Shown here: positions 23,213 to 30,520 of the stretch, in pieces
Layout: the number at the start of each line of letters is the position of its first letter
Position numbering within the stretch: position 1 is the stretch's first letter
Origin: an uncultured Prochlorococcus sp.
Lineage (GTDB): Bacteria > Cyanobacteriota > Cyanobacteriia > PCC-6307 > Cyanobiaceae
Direction of reading: 5' to 3'
Assembly: GCA_902539115.1 (NCBI GenBank)
Contig: CACBHP010000010.1
Location: 1 to 34,204 of the forward strand
DNA: 34,204 nucleotides
Program-made: the position numbers and the translations under genes
The notes under the pieces: generated by a model
What the model was told of the DNA's origin: nothing
Seen by the model: only the letters and a program-made list of their open reading frames with translations
Databases searched by the model: none

Positions 23213-23368
23213 TTAAAACTTTAACCAGTGGAAAAATATCCTATCCAGCAACCATATAGTTAATCCCCCTTCCAAAAAAGCTAGCCAATACATACCATAA
23301 TCTGAAAACCCCATTTGTTCTTTGACTGTTTTAATTAATTTTTTATGAGTTTGAATGAGATCTTTCAT
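23213..23368 (-). CDS. Small membrane-associated protein of 51 residues
   Basis: ATG 23368 to TAA 23213. A basic helix MKDLIQTHKKLIKTVKEQ leads to a hydrophobic, Trp-containing segment (YGMYWLAFLEGGLTIWLL) and DRIFFHWLKF. Not recognised; clean frame. It starts 15 bases after the zinc-finger gene upstream on the same strand, so the two may be co-transcribed. Confidence 0.55.
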   Translation of the reverse strand: MKDLIQTHKKLIKTVKEQMGFSDYGMYWLAFLEGGLTIWLLDRIFFHWLKF

Positions 23369-23383
23369 TAACAAAAAAATGTT

Positions 23384-23635
23384 TTAAAGCTGCTGCATTT
23401 CTTGAACTAAAAAACCCTTTCCATAGCAAGATAGACACGTTTTAGTCTCATCTAATGAAATTCTTAGGAAGCCTGCTCCATTACATCTAAAGCAATTTAC
23501 TTTAAGAGTTGAGTATAGTTTTGATTTAATTTTAGCAGCACGGTTTAAGTAAGAAACAGTTTCCTTACGACCGTTTGCTTGAGCAGCTTTGTTTAAAAGC
23601 TTTTTGTAGTTGACTTTAAGTTCTTGGGTATTCAT
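23384..23635 (-). CDS. DnaJ-type zinc-finger mini-protein
   Basis: An 83-residue protein with an N-terminal basic helical part (about 1-45) and a C-terminal pair CFRCNGAGF (48-56) and CLSCYGKGF (67-75), the C-x2-C-x-G-x-G repeat of the DnaJ cysteine-rich domain. Two such repeats make one zinc site. There is no J domain. Stand-alone proteins of this kind in photosynthetic organisms include chaperone-like and assembly factors (for example BSD2-like proteins), but a role here is only a guess. Confidence 0.75.
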   Translation of the reverse strand: MNTQELKVNYKKLLNKAAQANGRKETVSYLNRAAKIKSKLYSTLKVNCFRCNGAGFLRISLDETKTCLSCYGKGFLVQEMQQL

Positions 23636-24557
23636 CTTTTAACTGTAACTAGTTTCAGATGTAGGAAAATAAGCAATAAATAATTAAATAAGCTCTATGA
23701 ATTTACCGTTTATATTTCTTATCTGATCTCAGGTTGAGATTAAATCATTATAACGTATATTTTTTTTAAATGTTTATTGTAGGAGAACTATTTTTTATTT
23801 TTAATAAAATTTATAATTGATGAATTAATTTTAAATATCTAAAAAAATTTATAAATTAAAGAGTTTGCTTGAAAAATATAATTTTGGTGAATCAAGGAGA
23901 CTATCCAGCTTTTTTTAAATTTTTAACTAAAAAATCATTTTCATTAGTAAGTAAATCAAACTTTGATTTCCTAATTTTTTCTTTGATTTCAGTAGTCGGA
24001 TTTCTTTTAATTTTGTTAATGTTCATAATTTTAAAAATCAATCAAAAAATGACATTTCAAATCCTACTTATCATCAAAACAAAATGTGGATATATTTTTT
24101 TAAAAAGAGAAAATATTTTATTTTGCACATAGAAGATTTAATTCAATCAACATATTGTGGAAAACCCTGTTGAAAAACACTAAAAAAGTGGATAACTCTC
24201 GGGGAGCATGATCAAAACAAGCTTTTCTGGAATAATTTTTAAGTATTAATACTTCATCAAGAAAAGTTTAAATATAGTTTAAGATGCACCATAATCTATT
24301 GTTATAACTGTGGGATCATTACTTTTATATTCATAAAAAAGATTTTATCTAGAAACTAGATTTGAGAAAAAATTAAAAAATTTATTTTTGAATGATGTAT
24401 CAAATTGACAAATAAAGTTAAGAAAAATAAAAGGAAACTTGAATTTTTGAAAATTTGTCTCATCTGTTTAAATTAAGTCTTGATTCGGTTTTCTCTATGG
24501 CAACACTTCCCAAACATAAAATTAATCAAATAGGTTTGTATAAATTAAAAATTTAAA
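23636..24557. other. Gene-poor stretch of about 0.9 kb
   Basis: The longest stretch without a convincing gene. A TTG-started frame at 23869-24132 encodes a hydrophobic 87-residue peptide, but it has no ribosome site and looks like a chance frame in T-rich sequence. A 19-codon ATG frame ends at 24556, directly before the next gene. The only marked signals are DnaA-box-like sequences at 24156-24195. Confidence 0.5.
24156..24195. other. Cluster of DnaA-box-like sequences
   Basis: Read on the minus strand, TGTGGAAAA (24156-24164) is TTTTCCACA, the cyanobacterial DnaA box. TGTTGAAAA (24168-24176) is TTTTCAACA, one mismatch and 12 bases away. AGTGGATAA (24187-24195) is TTATCCACT, one mismatch to the general TTATCCACA box. 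All three have the same orientation within 40 bases in a non-coding stretch. Confidence 0.4.
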
Positions 24558-24794
24558 ATGGCAGAAGAAAAAAAGGATTCAAAAAAATGTTCTAGGAAGA
24601 AAAACATTATGTTTGCCTATGGTTTTATACAACTTGGTTCTAGTTTCTTATCTGCAATAGCTTTAGCTGCGATTGCTTTTGGATTCTGTTCAGTTAAAAA
24701 AGAGTCTAAACTTTTTAATAAATGTGTTGCCGAAATTATTGAAGATGGTGGCACTAATTCAGAGGCTGTAAGGTATTGCAATGGGGGCAATTAA
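24558..24794 (+). CDS. Single-span membrane protein of 78 residues
   Basis: A Lys-rich N-terminus with one Cys (MAEEKKDSKKCSRKKN), a membrane helix (about 22-44, FIQLGSSFLSAIALAAIAFGF), and a C-terminal domain with three more Cys (FCSV, NKCVAEII, RYCNGG). With Lys-rich residues first, the Cys-containing C-terminus should lie on the far side of the membrane and could form disulfides. Not recognised by family. Confidence 0.65.
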   Translation: MAEEKKDSKKCSRKKNIMFAYGFIQLGSSFLSAIALAAIAFGFCSVKKESKLFNKCVAEIIEDGGTNSEAVRYCNGGN

Positions 24795-24816
24795 ATGTCT
24801 CTGACAGAATAATTAA

Positions 24817-25059
24817 ATGGATTCGACAAGTGATTTGATTATTGACTCTTTAAAAGAGGAGCCAATTGGAGAGACTGATCACTTTATATGGTTCATAACA
24901 GATATTGGTATTGTTGCTTTATTTAAAAGAGATGAGAACTTTGAATCCTATAGTTCGAACGTCGAAATTGAGGCAAATAAAATTGCTTTGGATATAACTA
25001 AAGAAGAAAAAGAGTACCTCATAATAAAAGAGAGACATTTGTTCTTGTTTTATTCATAA
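24817..25059 (+). CDS. Small acidic protein of 80 residues
   Basis: A soluble protein with an acidic beginning (LIIDSLKEEPIGETDHF), a hydrophobic beta-like middle (IWFITDIGIVALFKRDE) and a charged helix (ALDITKEEKEYLIIKE). Not recognised. It starts 22 bases after the membrane protein gene on the same strand and is probably co-transcribed. Converges with the 64-residue gene. Confidence 0.55.
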   Translation: MDSTSDLIIDSLKEEPIGETDHFIWFITDIGIVALFKRDENFESYSSNVEIEANKIALDITKEEKEYLIIKERHLFLFYS

Positions 25060-25079
25060 TCTAAGATTTAGTTCTTGAT

Positions 25080-25274
25080 TTAGTAAGATGGCTCAAGGTT
25101 AAAGGCCGGCTCCACAATATTGTTTTCGCTAATTAATTCGTAGGTTAGCTCTTTATTTAGAGCATTTATATAAGATGTATAAAGTTTTCCCCAAACAAAT
25201 TCAAATTCATCTTTACTTAAATTCTTGAAAAGAATTTCTCCTTTGAAGTAAATGTGATAAGAATCATTCATCAT
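25080..25274 (-). CDS. Small protein of 64 residues, unknown function
   Basis: It begins MMNDSYHIYFKGEILFKNLS, followed by KDEFEFVWGKLYTSY and LTYELI. The 'YHIYFKGEILFKNLSKDEFE' opening is one I recall from Prochlorococcus small proteins. Predicted alpha/beta, soluble. ATG 25274, with an alternative Met at the second codon. Confidence 0.62.
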   Translation of the reverse strand: MMNDSYHIYFKGEILFKNLSKDEFEFVWGKLYTSYINALNKELTYELISENNIVEPAFNLEPSY

Positions 25275-25369
25275 AGAAAATTAATCTTACCCTTTTTAAC
25301 GCAGTGAAATATATAAGTAGTATTAGGTGCTACTAAAAAGAAATTTATATTTGGAAGTCAGAAATACTT

Positions 25370-25681
25370 TTAGACTATTCGTGTATTCATTTTTTGTTTT
25401 TTGAATAATCCGACTGTCTCATCCAGATCCATACACGGCTGAATACTTATATCCATTAACCTTCTCCAGGGGTGCCATTGCTTCCAAATTGTCTCAAGAG
25501 AATCAGCACTCACGACAGAATGTCCAATCCCATTTTGAACCATAAAAATCCAAGAATGAACCTCATAGTTTTCAGGTCTGTTTTGGGGACCACCTGATTC
25601 GTACCAATTAATTAGCATTTCTGCCCCTTCTTCTTGATCCTCGCCATCTGTAAATTCGTAAGAAATCAAATACCTTTGCAT
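25370..25681 (-). CDS. DUF3303-type protein
   Basis: A 103-residue protein with MQRYLISYEFTDGEDQEEGA, LINWYESGG, HSWIFMVQNGIGHSVV and IWKQWHPWRRLMDISIQP. The pattern of a beta strand, an acidic loop, a W-x-E/S-GG turn and a Trp-rich WHPWR segment resembles the ferredoxin-like DUF3303 family found in marine cyanobacteria. Function unknown. Soluble, normal length for the family. Family assignment is from memory of the pattern. Confidence 0.65.
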   Translation of the reverse strand: MQRYLISYEFTDGEDQEEGAEMLINWYESGGPQNRPENYEVHSWIFMVQNGIGHSVVSADSLETIWKQWHPWRRLMDISIQPCMDLDETVGLFKKQKMNTRIV

Positions 25682-25782
25682 ATAGATTATTATTAAAATC
25701 TCTAAACTATTTTAACTCTAGATTTAGATATTGCCTCCCAATTTAATTAATGCTATGAAGTTTATAGAAGTGATTGTTTTAA

Positions 25783-25887
25783 ATGACCGAAACATTTGGG
25801 AAAATTAAAAAGAATATTTTGACTAATTTATCTTTTATAAATAAGACAATTTTAAAGTATTTTCAAAACCATGATCTGTTCGTATAG
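25783..25887 (+). CDS. Possible 34-residue peptide
   Basis: ATG 25783 to TAG 25887: MTETFGKIKKNILTNLSFIN then KTILKYFQNHDLFV, an amphipathic basic helix. No ribosome site is seen. Listed because the surrounding 280 bases otherwise hold no gene; a chance frame is possible. Confidence 0.25.
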   Translation: MTETFGKIKKNILTNLSFINKTILKYFQNHDLFV

Positions 25888-25964
25888 CACCAGTTAACAG
25901 ATAAAATTTGATACTTTTTAAAATACCTTAAATTAGTTACTATATTTGTATTGTATAGATACCA

Positions 25965-26348
25965 ATGATAAATAAAAAGGATCAAAGCGATCCAGTTGAT
26001 AATTTAGAGTATGAAAAAGTTCTAGAAGAAGAAATAATTAATTCTTACGAAAGTAAATTTCAGAAAGATACTGAAGAAGATAGTAAAAAGATCAAATTTT
26101 ACAGACTTAAAAGAACTCCATTAGAAATATTAAATAGGTCATTTTTCTTTTTCTTTATTGGAAGTTTTCTTTTCTCTTTGTTTTTAGCTTATTCAGAAAG
26201 TAAGTTATGGTTCATACTTTATGTAATAAGTGCATTTTCATGTGTTTTCTATACTCCTAATAGAAAGGCACTTAAAGAATTAATAGCAGCTTGGCCAAAT
26301 ATAGAGGATCTCATCAAAGGGAGGAGTATGTGGAAAAAAGGCAAGTAA
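25965..26348 (+). CDS. Two-span membrane protein of 127 residues
   Basis: An acidic soluble N-terminus of about 60 residues (EYEKVLEEEIINSYESKF, then EEDSKK), two close membrane spans (about 68-84, FFFFFIGSFLFSLFLAY, and 88-104, LWFILYVISAFSCVFY), and a C-terminal segment KELIAAWPNIEDLIKGRSMW. Not recognised. Two microprotein genes follow on the same strand, the first only 7 bases after its stop. Confidence 0.68.
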   Translation: MINKKDQSDPVDNLEYEKVLEEEIINSYESKFQKDTEEDSKKIKFYRLKRTPLEILNRSFFFFFIGSFLFSLFLAYSESKLWFILYVISAFSCVFYTPNRKALKELIAAWPNIEDLIKGRSMWKKGK

Positions 26349-26355
26349 ATAGATT

Positions 26356-26448
26356 ATGAAACCTTTAAGTTCATTTAAAAAATGGTTATTAAATATCCTT
26401 GTGCCTTATATAGAAGGCACCAACAAGAAAAAAGAGGATAAAAAATGA
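26356..26448 (+). CDS. Amphipathic microprotein of 30 residues
   Basis: ATG 26356 to TGA 26448: MKPLSSFKKWLLNILVPYIE then GTNKKKEDKK. A short amphipathic or membrane-binding helix with a very basic end. It starts 7 bases after the preceding gene and overlaps the next ATG (ATGA), so coupled translation is likely. Function unknown. Confidence 0.5.
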   Translation: MKPLSSFKKWLLNILVPYIEGTNKKKEDKK

Positions 26449-26582
26449 GTTTCATAAAGGTTGGAATTATTGTTGAAATTTTTTTGTTTGTGGGAGTTTT
26501 TTTATGGGTTAGGAAACTAAATAGTAAACAAAGTAGGCAACCATCTCTATCAAAAAAAACAATAAAAAATCTTAAATTTTAA
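26445..26582 (+). CDS. Single-span membrane protein of 45 residues
   Basis: The ATG overlaps the preceding TGA (ATGA, 26445-26448). One membrane helix (VGIIVEIFLFVGVFLWV) and a basic cytoplasmic tail (RKLNSKQSRQPSLSKKTIKN). Third gene of the 25965-26582 run. Function unknown. Confidence 0.5.
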   Translation: MSFIKVGIIVEIFLFVGVFLWVRKLNSKQSRQPSLSKKTIKNLKF

Positions 26583-26704
26583 AATTTTTGATCAAAAAAT
26601 AGGGAATCTTTATAAAAAGATCAAATTTATGGGAAAATTCTTTAATTTTCTCTCTCACTTTGTGTATGAAATCGGTTAGAACATCAACATCGTTTTAAAA
26701 AAAT

Positions 26705-27058
26705 ATGGTTTCTTCCATCCAAGGTCTTTCTCCAATAACCAACCCATTAAATAGTGTCTTAATAGAAAAGAAACTAATAAATGTTGATCAGAAGTTTATT
26801 CAACTTGTTTCTTTGGCAGAAGGATTACCTCGTACAGAAGTTATTGAAAGTGGAAGGAATTATTGGAGAGGTGTTTGTAGGAGTTTGATTTTTAGATTTC
26901 CAGATGACCTAGAAATTTTAAAACTTGATGTAAGAAGTTATGTAGATAGATCTAAAGGAATAATCCAAATAAGATCTGCAGCAAGATTAGGTCAATCTGA
27001 TTTAGGTGTTAATCAAAGAAGAGTGGAATACTTGTTTAACCAATTAGAGAAATTTTAA
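26705..27058 (+). CDS. DUF1499-family protein
   Basis: A 117-residue protein matching the DUF1499 pattern: EVIESGRNYWRGVCRSLIFRFPDDLEIL (split by the family's usual turn), then IIQIRSAARLGQSDLGVNQRRVEYL. The conserved 'S-R-x-F-R-F-x-D-D' and 'IRSA-R-x-G-x-SD-x-G-VN-x-R-R-V-E' elements are both present. There is no signal peptide; the usual lipoprotein leader of some members is absent. Function unknown; family members occur across cyanobacteria, plants and proteobacteria. Confidence 0.82.
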   Translation: MVSSIQGLSPITNPLNSVLIEKKLINVDQKFIQLVSLAEGLPRTEVIESGRNYWRGVCRSLIFRFPDDLEILKLDVRSYVDRSKGIIQIRSAARLGQSDLGVNQRRVEYLFNQLEKF

Positions 27059-27134
27059 TTAATCTATTTTTACAAATTTAAGGTTCTTTTTACTAAATAG
27101 TTGTGCTTTAATTCATAAGAATATTTGAAATGCT

Positions 27135-27266
27135 ATGGTAAAGATAATCTTAGTTGGAGTTATTGTGGCACTTGTATATTCTCAACCTGACCTTCGTCTT
27201 ACCGTCGCTGATTGGTTAAAAGCAGCTTCTGATTTTCTTATTGAATCAGTACAACTAAAACCTTAA
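27135..27266 (+). CDS. Membrane microprotein of 43 residues
   Basis: ATG 27135 to TAA 27266: MVKIILVGVIVALVYSQPDL then RLTVADWLKAASDFLIESVQ and LKP. An N-terminal membrane helix followed by a short amphipathic helix. I recall near-identical short proteins in marine picocyanobacteria, without function. It lies 76 bases after the DUF1499 gene. Confidence 0.58.
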   Translation: MVKIILVGVIVALVYSQPDLRLTVADWLKAASDFLIESVQLKP

Positions 27267-27448
27267 ATTAATTTTGATGAAGCATTAAATAAGACCTGAG
27301 ATAGTAACCATTTGTTTAATGCATAGAGCTACGAAAATAAATATTATTATCCTGCTTAATATATATTTCACTTAAACAAATAAATAGTTTTAGGAACATA
27401 ATAGAAAATTTTTTTGAAATTTTTGAATATTTAACGATAATAAGGGTT

Positions 27449-28504
27449 ATGAGGCTTGGATTATTTGAGTTCTATTTTATTAAAGACTATTTAAGGCCTT
27501 GGTTTGGTCTTATTTATTCTTTGTTCTTTCTGTTTTTTTTAGGTGCAATTGGTTATCGAATAACAGAAGGATGGGAATGGAGTGATTGCTTATGGATGGT
27601 TCTAATCACAATAACCACTATTGGTTTTGGAGAAGTTCAACCTTTAAGTCCTGAAGGCAGGATCGTAACTGTTTTAGTAATCGTTGGCGGATTGATCTTT
27701 ATTCAATTTACCTTTCAAAAAGCTGTTAGATTATTCGAATCCGGCTATTTTCAAAGAGTAAACGAATTACGTTTTAAAAGAATTCTTAGAAAAATGGAAA
27801 ATCATGTAATTTTGTGCGGATATGGGAGGGTTGGTCAGGAAATATCTAACCAAATAAAAACACAAAATATTCCAATTATTGTTGTTGAGAGTGATGAAGA
27901 TAGAAAAAAGATTGCGGAAGAAAATGGTTTAGAAGTACTTTGTGCTGACGCCACTCTTGATGAGACGTTAAAACTGGCAGGATTAGAAAAATGCAAAAGT
28001 TTGGTTGTTACCTTACCTAATGACGCTGCAAATTTATATGTTGTTTTAAGCGCTAAAGGTATAAGAAGCTCTATCAGAGTAATTGCAAGAGCTGGCACTG
28101 AAGAGGCAGCAAATAAGTTGAGATTAGCCGGGGCAAGTATAGTTGTAAGCCCTTATATTGCAGCAGGAAGAGCAATGGCATCAATGGCTTTAAGACCTAT
28201 TGCTATTGACTTTCTTGATCTGCTTGCTGGAAGTGAATGTGAAATTGAAGAATTTGAATTAAGTAATGATATTAGTCTTTTTGAAACTGCAGAGAAAAGA
28301 TCACTTTCTGAACTTGGGATAGGAAAAAAGAGTGGTGCAAAAATATTAGCCATTAAAGAAAATGAAAAGTTGTTTACTAACCCTGGAGGGAATTTCATAC
28401 TTCAACCAGGTCAGGTATTAATAGCATTTGGTAGTAAAGAACAACTAAATATTTTGAACGGATTATTAGGAAATCTTGTCGTAGCAGTAGAGCTATTAAA
28501 GTAG
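27449..28504 (+). CDS. Two-TM potassium channel with RCK (TrkA-N/TrkA-C) domain
   Basis: A 351-residue MthK-like channel. TM1 is at about 19-36, the pore loop and selectivity filter at 54-62 (TITTIGFGE), TM2 at about 73-90. The RCK Rossmann domain follows with ILCGYGRVGQEIS (121-133) and an acidic strand end VVESDEDR, then a TrkA-C domain (about 265-345). The filter reads TIGFG, with Phe in place of the usual Tyr of TVGYG, a substitution seen in some K+ channels. It should be a tetrameric inner-membrane channel gated by ligands at the RCK ring. Base usage is ordinary. Confidence 0.9.
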   Translation: MRLGLFEFYFIKDYLRPWFGLIYSLFFLFFLGAIGYRITEGWEWSDCLWMVLITITTIGFGEVQPLSPEGRIVTVLVIVGGLIFIQFTFQKAVRLFESGYFQRVNELRFKRILRKMENHVILCGYGRVGQEISNQIKTQNIPIIVVESDEDRKKIAEENGLEVLCADATLDETLKLAGLEKCKSLVVTLPNDAANLYVVLSAKGIRSSIRVIARAGTEEAANKLRLAGASIVVSPYIAAGRAMASMALRPIAIDFLDLLAGSECEIEEFELSNDISLFETAEKRSLSELGIGKKSGAKILAIKENEKLFTNPGGNFILQPGQVLIAFGSKEQLNILNGLLGNLVVAVELLK

Positions 28505-28558
28505 ATAGATCAAGATTCAGAATTAATTGCTAAGTTGATTGTGGGTGGAACAAATCAA

Positions 28559-28912
28559 ATGAAAATATTTAAATTTCTATTTGTAATTCCTGTAATAACT
28601 TTAATAATTATTTTTCAAACCTCTTTGCAAAATAGATATCTAATGGCTTCGGATATTAGAGATGGAGAAACAATTTTTAGAAATGTTTGTGCAGGCTGCC
28701 ATGTAAGAGGCGGATCAATCGTTCTTAAAGGATCCAAATCATTAAAACTTACAGACCTTGAAAAAAGAGGAATAGCAGATGTAAATTCAATAACAATAAT
28801 TGCCAATGAAGGGATTGGTTTTATGAAGGGTTATAAAAGTAAATTGAAAGATGGAGAGGATAAGGTTCTTGCACAATGGATTATTCAAAATGCAAAAAAG
28901 GGTTGGGAGTAA
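28559..28912 (+). CDS. Small soluble class I c-type cytochrome (cytochrome c6-like)
   Basis: A 117-residue protein from ATG 28559; an in-frame TTG at 28535 would add eight residues ahead of the signal peptide. The signal covers about residues 3-30 (IFKFLFVIPVITLIIIF), then GETIFRNVCAGCHVRGG with the haem motif Cys44-x2-Cys47-His48, and a candidate axial Met in GFMKGYKSKL followed by QWIIQNAKKGW, the c6-type C-terminal helix. It carries electrons in the lumen or periplasm; it differs from classical PetJ and could be one of the accessory c6 forms. The LptA-like gene starts directly after its stop. Confidence 0.86.
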   Translation: MKIFKFLFVIPVITLIIIFQTSLQNRYLMASDIRDGETIFRNVCAGCHVRGGSIVLKGSKSLKLTDLEKRGIADVNSITIIANEGIGFMKGYKSKLKDGEDKVLAQWIIQNAKKGWE

Positions 28913-29281
28913 ATGAAAAGCTTATTTTTTGCATCTTTTTTATTTTTATTAGCTGAATATTCTTTTGCCGAGGAATTAATTAATTACACAATTACATCTG
29001 ATTCTCAAGTAAATACTTTAGAAGGTGATTTAGAGGCTAAGGGGAATGTAGTCATTAAGAGTAATGGTGGTAATTTTGAGGCTTATTCTGACAAGCTTAC
29101 TTTTGACAAGGATGATAAATCTCTAAAACTTATTGGTAATGTATATGTAAAAAATTTAGAGTCTGAAGGAATTGCAATTGAAGAAACATCTGGAGATGAG
29201 TTGACCATATTTACTGATACAGGAATTTTTGAATTCAAATCTCAAAATAAAAATAGAGTAACAACAAAAATTAAATTTTAA
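28913..29281 (+). CDS. LptA/OstA-like periplasmic protein
   Basis: A 122-residue protein with a signal peptide (1-19, LFFASFLFLLAEYSFA) and an OstA-type beta-jellyroll built of repeated strands: YTITSDSQVNTLEGDLEAKG, NVVIKSNGGNFEAYSDKLTF, KSLKLIGNVYVKN. The 'A-x-G-NV-x-I' and 'A-x-S-D-x-L-x-F' elements are typical. LptA-type proteins bridge lipopolysaccharide from inner to outer membrane; here the domain is minimal and no lpt partner gene is adjacent. Its ATG abuts the cytochrome TAA (TAAATG), so the two are co-translated. Confidence 0.8.
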   Translation: MKSLFFASFLFLLAEYSFAEELINYTITSDSQVNTLEGDLEAKGNVVIKSNGGNFEAYSDKLTFDKDDKSLKLIGNVYVKNLESEGIAIEETSGDELTIFTDTGIFEFKSQNKNRVTTKIKF

Positions 29282-29444
29282 ATAAAGAATTGATATTTAA
29301 TTGAAACTTTAATTTCTAGCTGAGCGCTTAGTGTTTATATATCAAGAATATTTGGTTATAAAATAATTTGATTTATATATCTTTAAAATTTAAAATACCT
29401 TTTGGCTGTAATTTATATTTAAAAGAATCATTTCTAATTACAAA

Positions 29445-30416
29445 GTGAGCATTTTTAAAAATATCCTTGTTTTTTCTTCTGCTATCTCATTAGTTCTCTC
29501 TCAAGAAGCAATTGCTTCAAAAAGATTGAGTGGAGCTGGTGCATCATTTCCTTCGAAAATTTATACCAGGTGGTTTTTTGACTTAGCTAAATCTGGAGGC
29601 CCTAGAGTTAATTATCAAGCAGTAGGTTCTGGATCTGGAAGAAAAGCTTTCATAGACGAAACTGTAAATTTTGGTGCGTCAGATGATCCTATGAAAGATT
29701 CTGATATAGAGAAAGTTACTAGAGGACTTGTTCAAATACCTATGGTTGGTGGAACTATTGCTTTCGGATATAACTATGATTGTGATTTGAAACTTACTCA
29801 AGAGCAAGCAGTACAAGTTGCTATGGGAATGATTAAAGATTGGAAAGAATTAGGTTGTAAATCAGGGAAATTGACTTGGACTCATCGTTCTGATGGATCA
29901 GGTACAACTAAAGCTTTCACAAACTCTATGGAAGTGTTTTCAAAAACCTGGACATTAGGCACAGGTAAGTCTGTAAAATGGCCGGCAGGTGTTGGTGCTA
30001 AAGGTAATTCTGGTGTTGCAGGTGTTATTCAAAATACCCCTGGCGCAATTGGTTATGTAAACCAGTCATACATTAAAAGTAATGTTAAGGCTGCTGCAAT
30101 TCAAAATCTTTCTGGTGAATTTGTTACCCCCAATACTGAATCAGGTGCAATAGCTTTAAATGGAATAAATCTTGATGAAAACTTGGCTGGTAAAAATCCG
30201 AATCCTACTGCTAAAGGAGCATATCCTATAGCTTCATTGACATGGATACTTGCCTATGAAGAAGGTAATGGTAGAAACACTAAAGCTATCAAACAAGCCT
30301 TTAATACATTGTTAAGTGATGAGTATCAAGATAAAGCTCCATCACTTGGATTTGTTCCTTTGAAAGGCGATATTCTTGAGAAATCAAGAGCTGCCGTTGA
30401 AAAAATAGGTAGTTAA
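29445..30416 (+). CDS. pstS: Phosphate ABC transporter substrate-binding protein
   Basis: A 323-residue PstS from a GTG start, with a signal peptide (residues 6-25, NILVFSSAISLVLSQEAIAS) and mature start KRLSGAGASFPSKIYTRWF. Phosphate-pocket segments are visible: GSGSGRKAFID, FGASDDPM and HRSDGSGTTKAF, plus TPGAIGYVNQSY. Length is typical of the cyanobacterial short PstS. It heads the pstS-pstC-pstA-pstB set, with a 104-base gap before pstC that contains a small inverted repeat. In Prochlorococcus the homologue is strongly induced by phosphate starvation, but I could not find a convincing Pho box upstream. Confidence 0.95.
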   Translation: MSIFKNILVFSSAISLVLSQEAIASKRLSGAGASFPSKIYTRWFFDLAKSGGPRVNYQAVGSGSGRKAFIDETVNFGASDDPMKDSDIEKVTRGLVQIPMVGGTIAFGYNYDCDLKLTQEQAVQVAMGMIKDWKELGCKSGKLTWTHRSDGSGTTKAFTNSMEVFSKTWTLGTGKSVKWPAGVGAKGNSGVAGVIQNTPGAIGYVNQSYIKSNVKAAAIQNLSGEFVTPNTESGAIALNGINLDENLAGKNPNPTAKGAYPIASLTWILAYEEGNGRNTKAIKQAFNTLLSDEYQDKAPSLGFVPLKGDILEKSRAAVEKIGS

Positions 30417-30520
30417 ATTTTTAATAGATGTCAAATTATCATGACTTTCATATACCTTTAACCCCTCTTAAAGTCTTTTACAGCATTTAGTAGTAGATTT
30501 ATAGAGATATTCTTTTTTTA

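Noticed and set aside
23869-24132. 87-residue hydrophobic frame from TTG
   Set aside because: No ribosome site, very T-rich, no recognisable topology beyond one hydrophobic run; likely chance.
29282-29444. Pho box upstream of pstS
   Set aside because: I looked for repeated CTTAACC-type half-sites at 11-base spacing and found none convincing.
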